Below are positions 1-5,742 of a DNA stretch of 18,520 nt, in pieces (the first letter of the stretch is position 1; every line of letters starts with the position of its first letter). The notes beneath the pieces are model-generated. The model worked only from the letters and a program-made list of their open reading frames with translations, was not told the origin of the DNA and did not search any database. The stretch lies in the NCBI GenBank assembly GCA_964602415.1, contig CAZRQL010000043.1, positions 1-18,520 on the forward strand, read 5' to 3'. The stretch is from CAZRQL01 sp964602415 (lineage in GTDB: Bacteria > Bacteroidota > Bacteroidia > Cytophagales > Flammeovirgaceae). Position numbers and translations under genes: made by a program.

Positions 1-29
1 CAATTAATTTTAACCTAATTATTGATAAT

Positions 30-60
30 GGCTTAAAAAGCCTTACAGTAAGCCTTTTTT
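30..60 (+). terminator. Rho-independent terminator of a gene outside the window
   Basis: GGCTTA (30-35) pairs with TAAGCC (49-54) and is followed directly by six T (55-60). A competing hairpin, GGCTT (30-34) with AAGCC (38-42), shares the left arm. No gene lies before it in the window, so it most likely ends a plus-strand gene beyond the left edge. Confidence 0.55.
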
Positions 61-262
61 GTAAAAAATAAAGCGCCCTTTCATAATCGGGTGTCCAATT
101 GTTGAGCCTCATAGCGGTCTGTTTTGTGTTGCAGGGGCATGGCAACAAACTGTTTTTTTAACGCAATAAAAATATAGCTTTTTATTGCTGACGAGCTCAA
201 AAATAAGGGTTAAGGGTTTAATATTTTATCTTATAGTTTCTACTAAATATTCCTAAAAAACT
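61..262. other. Intergenic stretch with hairpins, no gene seen
   Basis: I see no convincing coding frame and no tRNA or rRNA here. It holds a terminator-like hairpin, TGTTGC (127-132) with GCAACA (142-147), followed by a T tract at 153-159. It also holds the AT-rich perfect inverted repeat listed separately. The piece from 61 to about 159 therefore lies between two terminator-like structures and could be a small RNA, but no promoter was found to support that. Confidence 0.4.
163..188. repeat. Perfect 10-bp inverted repeat
   Basis: GCAATAAAAA (163-172) and TTTTTATTGC (179-188) are exact reverse complements around a 6-nt loop. The right arm is not followed by a T run on the plus strand. On the minus strand the structure is followed by a short T-rich stretch, so a minus-strand terminator is possible. 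Its role is unknown. Confidence 0.6.
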
Positions 263-270
263 TATCTTTG
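263..270 (+). promoter_or_regulatory. -7 promoter element of the HIT gene
   Basis: TATCTTTG matches the Bacteroidota -7 consensus TAnnTTTG exactly. A weak -33 candidate, TTTC, lies at 237-240, 22 bp upstream. The element covers the in-frame TTG at 268, which argues that this TTG is promoter and not start codon and that translation begins at ATG 289. Confidence 0.55.
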
Positions 271-288
271 GTACAAAATAAAAACAAT

Positions 289-699
289 ATGGCTTCTATT
301 TTTTCTCGAATCATAGCGGGGGAAATTCCTTGCTACAAAACGTACGAAGACGAACTGTGTTTTGCGTTTTTGGACATCCGCCCCCTAAGCGAAGGCCATA
401 CGCTGCTGATTCCCAAGCGGGAAATAGACCAGTTTTACCACTTGTCGGAAGACGAACTTTGTGCCATAGCCAAAGCCTCCAAAAAAATTGCCCAAGCCCT
501 CCAAAAAATCAGCAATTGCACAAGGATTTGCTCTGTGGTGGCAGGCTATGAGGTGCCACACGCCCACCTGCACCTGATACCCACTTGGTCTATGAGCGAC
601 ATTGATTTTTCTCGACCTAAACTCAATCTCAGCAGCGAGCAAATGGAAGCTATTGCCCAGAGGGTTCGTCAAGAGCTGGAAGAGATATCAAATTCCTGA
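289..699 (+). CDS. HIT family protein (histidine triad nucleotide-binding)
   Basis: A 136-residue protein of typical HIT length. The histidine triad HAHLHL lies at residues 91-96, and the N-terminal part has the usual family pattern of a conserved FxRIIAGEIP segment and a D-I-xP-x-x-x-GHTLLIPK core (about residues 29-43). HIT proteins of this branch hydrolyse purine nucleoside phosphoramidates or related adenylated nucleotides in the cytoplasm; the physiological substrate cannot be read from sequence. The ATG at 289 was chosen over an in-frame TTG at 268 because the TTG lies inside the -7 promoter element. The last 50 bp overlap the 3' end of the convergent pcrB-type gene. The N-terminal HIT family call is secure. 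Confidence 0.93.
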   Translation: MASIFSRIIAGEIPCYKTYEDELCFAFLDIRPLSEGHTLLIPKREIDQFYHLSEDELCAIAKASKKIAQALQKISNCTRICSVVAGYEVPHAHLHLIPTWSMSDIDFSRPKLNLSSEQMEAIAQRVRQELEEISNS

Positions 700-1426
700 T
701 TTGGCAAAAGTCGCGCATAGAGCTATCGGTTTCTTCGATGGCTGTGCCTACGACCACCACATCGGCGCCGGCACGGTAGGCCTCCATGGCCTGCTCTGAG
801 GTTTTGATGCCGCCGCCTACTATGATGGGGGAGCTTACCGACTGATTGACAGCCGTTATCATCAATGGTGAGATGGGAGTGGATGCTCCGCTTCCTCCGT
901 CTAAATACATAAGTTTGAGCCCCAGCATTTCGCCTGCCAAAGCGGTAGTGGCTGCAATCTCGGGTTTGTCGTAGGGAATGGGACTGGTGTTGCTGATATA
1001 AGAAACCGTCGTGGGTGCGCCGCAATTGACAAGCATGTAGGCCGTGGGCAATACCTCCAAGCCGCTTCTTTTGAGCAAAGGGGCGGCTACTACATGCTGG
1101 CCGATGAGGTACTCGGCATTTCTGCCCGAAATGAGAGAAAGCAACAAAATGGCATCGGCCTGAGAAGATATAAAGTAATTGTTGCCCGGAAACAAGACCA
1201 AAGGTATATCAGTGTGCTCACGCAAATAGCTCAATACCAAGTTCAAGTCTCCGGTGGTAATCAAACTCCCCCCCACAAAAAAATAATCGGGACGGTACAT
1301 TTGGGCAAACTCGACAATTCTTTCCAAACGTTGCAAAGAGGCTTTATCGGGATCTATCAACACCGCTAAAGACTTTTGTCTGCGTCTTTTGCGTTCACAG
1401 AGTTCTACTATAATGGATTGATTCAT
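650..1426 (-). CDS. pcrB: Geranylgeranylglyceryl phosphate synthase (PcrB/GGGPS family)
   Basis: A 258-residue TIM-barrel prenyltransferase. Visible motifs are IDPDK (24-28, Mg/diphosphate site), FPGN (79-82), a YLIGQHVVAA stretch (106-115), YLDGGSGAS (174-182), GGGIKT (204-209) and a phosphate-binding GADVVVVGTA (220-229). The family joins sn-glycerol-1-phosphate to geranylgeranyl or a longer prenyl diphosphate, the first ether bond of archaeal-type lipids. Bacteroidota carry a group II-like form whose product use is poorly understood. The substrate chain length cannot be told from sequence. The gene follows the DAHP synthase-chorismate mutase gene by 52 bp on the same strand, suggesting cotranscription. 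Its tail overlaps the HIT gene by 50 bp in convergent orientation, with no terminator visible between them. Confidence 0.9.
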   Translation of the reverse strand: MNQSIIVELCERKRRRQKSLAVLIDPDKASLQRLERIVEFAQMYRPDYFFVGGSLITTGDLNLVLSYLREHTDIPLVLFPGNNYFISSQADAILLLSLISGRNAEYLIGQHVVAAPLLKRSGLEVLPTAYMLVNCGAPTTVSYISNTSPIPYDKPEIAATTALAGEMLGLKLMYLDGGSGASTPISPLMITAVNQSVSSPIIVGGGIKTSEQAMEAYRAGADVVVVGTAIEETDSSMRDFCQIRNLISLPALDEPSGQ

Positions 1427-1478
1427 GCCTCAAAGTTAGTGCGTTTTCACTCTATAACGAAAAGCGCGGACACCGGGT

Positions 1479-2552
1479 TTAATCGGCTTGACGGATAATT
1501 TTTTCTTGCACTTCGATAGAAAGGGTGTGTACCAAGGTGAAAAGTTGCCTTGTCCAAGCCGGATCCAGGCTGAGGCTTTCCGCCCACAGCGGGCGACTCT
1601 CTGAAATTTCTCTCCAGCGTTTGGGCTGGTAAATGGTCAGGTTGTGTTGGAGTTTGTAAGTGCCTATTTTTTTGCAGACTTCAATCCTTTTGCAGACAAC
1701 CTCAATGAGTTGTCTGTCTATGTGGTCTATTTCGGCTCTCAGGTTTGACAAATCTTTCTCACAGTTGGCTTGGCTTCGGAAGTTCAACTCGTCAATCATA
1801 TTGAGCAAATTTTCGGGTTTGATTTGTTGGCGGGCATCGGTGAGGGCGTTGTCAGGGTCGTAATGGGTTTCTATCATCAGCCCTTCATAGCCCAAATCCA
1901 AAGCCCACTGGGACATTGCCCTCAGATTTTCTCTTTTTCCTGTTATGTGGCTCGGGTCACAAATAAGCGAAAGGCAGGGAAAAAGATTTTTTATTTCCAT
2001 GGCAATCTCCCAAATAGGTGGATTGCGGTACTCTGAGCGTGTGTAAGGGCTAAAACCTCGATGGATGGCAGCTATTTTGCGGCAGCCCGCATAGTATAGC
2101 CGCTCGATAGCCCCCACCCATAGCGAGACATCGGGATTGACAGGGTTTTTGACCATCACAGGCACGCCGACCCCCTTGAGGCTGTCAGCTATCTCCTGCA
2201 CCGTGAAGGGGTTGGCTGTGCTGCGTGCCCCTATCCAAAGCACGTCCACTCCGTGCTCCAGGGCCAGTTCTACATGTTTGGGTGAAGCTACCTCAATACA
2301 AACAGGCAGATGGGTATAAGTTTTTGAGTGGGACAACCAAATCAAGGCTTCTTCTCCCAGCCCTTCAAAAGCCCCCGGACGGGTGCGTGGCTTCCAAATG
2401 CCTCCTCTGACCATTGCGACTGCACTGTCCCGAAGCGGCAAGAGGGTTTTGCGCAGTTGGTCGGGACTCTCCACGCTGCAAGGGCCGGCTATCAACAAAA
2501 ACTTGCTTTCAGGCCAAAGACCCCATTTTTGTATCGAAATTATATCATTCAT
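1479..2552 (-). CDS. Bifunctional 3-deoxy-7-phosphoheptulonate synthase / chorismate mutase
   Basis: A 357-residue two-domain enzyme. The N-terminal DAHP synthase domain (about 1-255) has GPCSVES (23-29), KPRTRPG (54-60) and CDPSHI (198-203), the pattern of the KDO8PS-like (AroAbeta) class. The C-terminal domain (about 265-350) is a type II (AroQ) chorismate mutase, recognisable from LRAEIDHIDRQLI and the following helix with KKIG. The first domain condenses phosphoenolpyruvate and erythrose 4-phosphate at the entry to the shikimate pathway; the second turns chorismate into prephenate. In family members of this order the mutase domain often works as a feedback sensor for the synthase; that is inferred here. 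ATG at 2552 is preferred over the TTG two codons upstream (2558). It leads a probable two-gene operon with pcrB. Confidence 0.93.
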   Translation of the reverse strand: MNDIISIQKWGLWPESKFLLIAGPCSVESPDQLRKTLLPLRDSAVAMVRGGIWKPRTRPGAFEGLGEEALIWLSHSKTYTHLPVCIEVASPKHVELALEHGVDVLWIGARSTANPFTVQEIADSLKGVGVPVMVKNPVNPDVSLWVGAIERLYYAGCRKIAAIHRGFSPYTRSEYRNPPIWEIAMEIKNLFPCLSLICDPSHITGKRENLRAMSQWALDLGYEGLMIETHYDPDNALTDARQQIKPENLLNMIDELNFRSQANCEKDLSNLRAEIDHIDRQLIEVVCKRIEVCKKIGTYKLQHNLTIYQPKRWREISESRPLWAESLSLDPAWTRQLFTLVHTLSIEVQEKIIRQAD

Positions 2553-2630
2553 TGTCAAATTATTACAATTTTCTTAAAGTTTTTAGGCGGAAAAATTTTT
2601 TTTCTTGTAATTTTTCGTTCATATTGTAGT

Positions 2631-2646
2631 GTCTGTAAAAACAGAC
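2631..2646 (+). promoter_or_regulatory. Hairpin in the raiA leader
   Basis: GTCTGT-AAAA-ACAGAC is a perfect 6-bp stem with a 4-nt loop, 34 bp before the raiA ATG, in the 128-bp divergent gap shared with the DAHP synthase gene. The rest of the gap is AT-rich and I could not place a convincing promoter for either gene. It may be an RNA leader hairpin or a protein-binding palindrome. Confidence 0.35.
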
Positions 2647-2680
2647 GAGGTATTTTCTCCAAACTTAAAACTGTAAAATT

Positions 2681-3019
2681 ATGGAAGTTACCATTCAATC
2701 CATCCGTTTTGATGCCGACATCAAACTATTGGAGTTCATCCAAAAAAAATTGAGCAAACTCGAAACCTTCTTCGACCGAATCTTGGGGGTTGAGGTGTAT
2801 CTCAAACTCGAAAAAGGCCAGTCGGGCAATCTCTACGACAACAAAACTGTAGAAATCAAAATCAAATTGCCCGGCAGCGAGATTTTTGCCAAACAAACCA
2901 GTACCAGTTTTGAAGCCTCTACCGATATAGCCCTCGAAGCCCTCAAACAGCAAATCAAAAAGCATAAAGACAAACTCAGAGATAGAAACGTACAATTGGA
3001 ACAAGATTTCCAAGAATAA
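2681..3019 (+). CDS. raiA: Ribosome hibernation-promoting factor, HPF/RaiA (YfiA) family
   Basis: A 112-residue protein of short-HPF type. It starts MEVTIQSIRFDAD and has the family's beta-alpha-beta-beta-beta-alpha pattern, with the basic C-terminal helix from about residue 84 (LEALKQQIKKHKDKLR). Proteins of this family bind the small ribosomal subunit at the decoding region in slow growth or stationary phase and help store ribosomes as inactive 70S or 100S particles. The long-HPF C-terminal dimerisation domain is absent. The gene stands alone, divergent from DAHP synthase-chorismate mutase, and is closed by a strong hairpin 3 bp after its stop. Confidence 0.92.
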   Translation: MEVTIQSIRFDADIKLLEFIQKKLSKLETFFDRILGVEVYLKLEKGQSGNLYDNKTVEIKIKLPGSEIFAKQTSTSFEASTDIALEALKQQIKKHKDKLRDRNVQLEQDFQE

Positions 3020-3021
3020 AC

Positions 3022-3050
3022 AAAAAGCCCCCAAGAAATTGGGGGTTTTT
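3022..3050. terminator. Bidirectional Rho-independent terminator
   Basis: CCCCCAA (3028-3034), loop GAAA, TTGGGGG (3039-3045), then five T (3046-3050), with five A at 3022-3026 on the other side. It ends raiA on the plus strand. In reverse it can end the minus-strand SMC operon, whose last stop codon is at 3138. The segment 3051-3137 is very AT-rich and holds nothing else I recognise. Confidence 0.85.
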
Positions 3051-3137
3051 GTTTCAAATAGAAAATTTAAAATTAATACTTTTATTTTCAAATTAATAAA
3101 CAAAACAAAAAACAAAAGCAAATAAATCAATTTATAC

Positions 3138-3668
3138 TCAAATATTCATAGCTGACAGCTTACCTTGCGCTGTTTTTTTTGCAAATTCAAAAAACAAATC
3201 TACAGCTTTTGTAAATTCAAAAGTTTCCTTGCTGTTGTCCAACTTGATGATGTTACGCTGGTCTAACTCTTTCAAAAACTTTTCTATGCCTTCTTCTTTG
3301 AGTTTGATGAGTTTGAATATATCACTATACGTTGAGTTTTCCAAAAGTGTTTGTATTTCAAAAACCGAAAAACTACCATTTTCTATGCGGTCTTTGATGT
3401 CCCTACCTTGCAAATTCCATTCATAGCAAAGGATTGATAAGATAACCGTAAATCGTTTTGAAAATTCTTCGCCTGTACTTTTTGACAATAAATAGGCAAA
3501 TTCTTTCCTTAAAACCAATTCGTAGCCAAAACTTTCTTTGAAAAAAGCCTTGTAAAAATCCTGTTCCTTCGTCAAAGTATCAAAATAGACTTCGTTCCAA
3601 AGGATAAACTTTCCTTTAAGTAAGTCATTGACTATTTCGTAGTGATTTTTGGGTGTTTCAAAAGTCAT
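3138..3668 (-). CDS. MukE/MksE/JetB-like condensin accessory subunit
   Basis: A 176-residue, mostly helical protein with no signal peptide or membrane segment. The start resembles the MksE/JetB pattern: a short helix, LLKGKFILWNEVYF, then a phenylalanine-rich helix and a tandem winged-helix-like layout (about 60-100 and 100-150). In Muk/Mks/Wadjet complexes this dimeric subunit sits on the kleisin and contacts DNA near the SMC heads. Size fits, since MukE-type proteins are about 170-240 residues. Its ATG overlaps the TGA of the kleisin gene (ATGA at 3665-3668), so the two are likely made in fixed ratio. It is the last gene of the operon. The family call rests on size, position and weak pattern similarity and would benefit from a profile search. 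Confidence 0.6.
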   Translation of the reverse strand: MTFETPKNHYEIVNDLLKGKFILWNEVYFDTLTKEQDFYKAFFKESFGYELVLRKEFAYLLSKSTGEEFSKRFTVILSILCYEWNLQGRDIKDRIENGSFSVFEIQTLLENSTYSDIFKLIKLKEEGIEKFLKELDQRNIIKLDNSKETFEFTKAVDLFFEFAKKTAQGKLSAMNI

Positions 3669-4936
3669 TTTATCAAAGTTTTAAGGTGAATTTTTGGCAC
3701 TTCCAAAATCAAATCTGCCAAACGGATTTCAACCTTTTCGGGTTCAAAAATAGCGTCCAATTCTATCTGAAAATCTTTTTCAAATTCTTCATCTAAAAAC
3801 AATAAAGACGAAACGGCAAAAAACTTTTCGGTATTGATATTTTGAGTTTCTGTTTCCTGAAATTCTGCTTTTAAAGACGTATAGCACCACTGAAAAAAGT
3901 TATCAATCGGCAAATTTTGAATAAGTTTTTTCTTGTAATGATTTTTAGTTTCTAAATCAAAAAACCAAGTATCAAAAACTTTATTTTCAGTAGGTTGCAG
4001 TACAAAACTCTCGTCTTCTTGTAGTCTTTCCCACAAAAATTTGGCATCTTGCCCAAAACTTTCCGAATACAAAGTATGGTTTAGCCTTGTGCTTTCAAAA
4101 AAGGCTATTTGTGGCAAATCTTCTGCTTTTTTCAAACCTAATGCCGCTTGTCTAATGTCTTCCAAATAAGCAATAGCACCCGTTAAAATTTGACTTTCAC
4201 TTTTAATACGTTCTGCCAAAGGCAAGAGTTCTTTTGAGATGATAGCTGAATTTTTTAGGACTTCATCAATGATGCTTTTTGAATGTAGATATAAGGTCGT
4301 GAATTGATTGCGAATTTCAAAACGTGGATATTCGTATTGTTGTCGGCTTGCAAAGTCACTAATCCGGGTAAGTTCCTGATAAACAGAATGTGGGTTTTCA
4401 CGTTCTAGAATATCATTCAAAGGAATAATGTAGTTATCAATCCAATAACTTGCTTTTCGGGTTTTTTCCAAATAGTCAACTTGGAAAATATTGCTTTTTA
4501 ATTCTCTTGTTTCTTTCAAAAGTTGTTGGGTTCGGTTTTCTATGATTTCGCTAAACTCCTCTATCTCACTCACCAAACTATTTATCAAATCATTGACTTT
4601 ATTATGTTCTTTCTCTTGCAGAAGTTGTGTGTAATAATTGGCAATGGAAACTCGGTATTTATCTACGCTTTCGTGTAAGGGCATAGAAAAATCACTGAAC
4701 AAATGCGATAAAAACTGCACATATACCGAAGGCAAATTGTATTCGTTATTGCGTTGTTCTCTTACAATTCTGTATTCTTTTAGCGTGTCAAAATTGACTT
4801 CAAACTCTCTGCAAATATCTTTTAGGGTTTCTTCTTTGATGAAAAAATTGGTTTGTTTGGCAATAGAAAAGAGTCTATGCACAAAGTCATAGTTGCGGTG
4901 CAAAAATCCTAATATGCTCTTTCCATTGATGTTCAT
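3665..4936 (-). CDS. MukF/MksF/JetA-like kleisin subunit
   Basis: A 423-residue, largely helical protein. An N-terminal segment (about 1-90) looks like a winged helix, the middle (about 100-300) is long helices with acidic and glutamine-rich coiled-coil character, and the C-terminal part (from about 330) ends in a compact domain with the hydrophobic stretch IRLADLILEVP. This is the general plan of kleisins that bridge the two heads of an SMC dimer. A TTG start at 4996 would give 20 more residues and a 64-bp overlap with the upstream gene. ATG 4936 is preferred because it forms an ATGA overlap with the TOPRIM gene's stop (4933-4936), the same arrangement as at the next junction. Assignment is from position and architecture, not from a diagnostic motif. 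Confidence 0.6.
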   Translation of the reverse strand: MNINGKSILGFLHRNYDFVHRLFSIAKQTNFFIKEETLKDICREFEVNFDTLKEYRIVREQRNNEYNLPSVYVQFLSHLFSDFSMPLHESVDKYRVSIANYYTQLLQEKEHNKVNDLINSLVSEIEEFSEIIENRTQQLLKETRELKSNIFQVDYLEKTRKASYWIDNYIIPLNDILERENPHSVYQELTRISDFASRQQYEYPRFEIRNQFTTLYLHSKSIIDEVLKNSAIISKELLPLAERIKSESQILTGAIAYLEDIRQAALGLKKAEDLPQIAFFESTRLNHTLYSESFGQDAKFLWERLQEDESFVLQPTENKVFDTWFFDLETKNHYKKKLIQNLPIDNFFQWCYTSLKAEFQETETQNINTEKFFAVSSLLFLDEEFEKDFQIELDAIFEPEKVEIRLADLILEVPKIHLKTLIK

Positions 4937-5742
4937 AGCTTTATCAAAAGACTTTCTTGTTCCAAAAATTTCTGTTTGGTTTGCAAATCTTGGCAAATTC
5001 TCAAAATGGTTTCGTCTTGCGAAGCCAATACATTTTTTGATGCTTTTTGTCCTTTTTTGCGATTTAGCGTAATTTCTTTGGCGTATTGCTCAAAAAGTAA
5101 ATCGTAATTTTCAGGTACGAAAAAACTTGTATTTTCAAAAACAGATTTGCATTTCAAGTATTCATTTAGCCCGATATAGTCGTAATCTGAAAAAACAAGT
5201 ACTTCATTTGTTTGGATTTTTTCTAATAAGTTTTTGCCAATTCTGCCGTAAGAATGAATAAAAACATAGTCTTGCGGAATTATTTTTTCGGCTTGCAAAA
5301 AACTTTCTTTGTTTTCAACAAAGCACAATTTTTCAGTTTTTAAACTTTCCAATACACAAGCAAAAAAGCCAAATTTTTGTGTATATTTTTGCAAATCAAC
5401 AGTTTCATTATTGATTTTAACTTCTTTATTCCCTTTCAAAAATACAATTACTGATTTTTCTTTGCTTTTTTTGCTATCCTTAAATTTGGCAATACTGCTT
5501 GCACGGTCTGTAACTTCAATGTTTGCATTTGGAAATTTCTTAGCAAACCAATTTTCAAAAACTTGCCTTTTTTCTTCGTTCAACTCATAGACATAACCAC
5601 GTCCTACGCTTGATTTTACAATTATTCCACTATTTAGCATATTTTGAAAATCATTATTTTCTAACAAGGTTTTTGGTACTTGCGAAGACAATAATTTTTC
5701 AGTTTTCAAGAGTTGAAAATATTTGAGTAAGGTTTCAGTCAT
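4933..5742 (-). CDS. JetD/MksG-like TOPRIM protein, putative nuclease subunit
   Basis: A 269-residue protein. The C-terminal half shows a TOPRIM pattern: a hydrophobic strand ending in FVENKESFL with the acidic residue E143, then a strand ending in FSDYDYIG with D186 and D188 as the DxD pair, as in JetD-type (DUF2220-like) TOPRIM domains. A late LEQE at 260-263 resembles the conserved end of that family. The N-terminal half (about 1-110) looks like a winged helix followed by a basic segment. JetD cleaves DNA once the SMC part has sensed a small circle; that role is inferred here. It appears shorter than typical JetD. Its ATG lies 8 bp inside the ATPase gene (5735-5742) and its TGA overlaps the kleisin ATG. 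Confidence 0.68.
   Translation of the reverse strand: MTETLLKYFQLLKTEKLLSSQVPKTLLENNDFQNMLNSGIIVKSSVGRGYVYELNEEKRQVFENWFAKKFPNANIEVTDRASSIAKFKDSKKSKEKSVIVFLKGNKEVKINNETVDLQKYTQKFGFFACVLESLKTEKLCFVENKESFLQAEKIIPQDYVFIHSYGRIGKNLLEKIQTNEVLVFSDYDYIGLNEYLKCKSVFENTSFFVPENYDLLFEQYAKEITLNRKKGQKASKNVLASQDETILRICQDLQTKQKFLEQESLLIKL

Noticed and set aside
268..288. TTG start of the HIT gene at 268
   Set aside because: The TTG lies in the TATCTTTG promoter element and ATG 289 gives the usual HIT N-terminus.
2726..3130. 134-residue minus-strand frame opposite raiA
   Set aside because: It is the shadow of raiA: the plus frame has a recognised family and the minus product is low-complexity Phe/Leu-rich.
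4937..4996. 20-residue N-terminal extension of the kleisin-like protein from TTG 4996
   Set aside because: It would overlap the TOPRIM gene by 64 bp, while ATG 4936 gives the ATGA overlap seen at the next junction.
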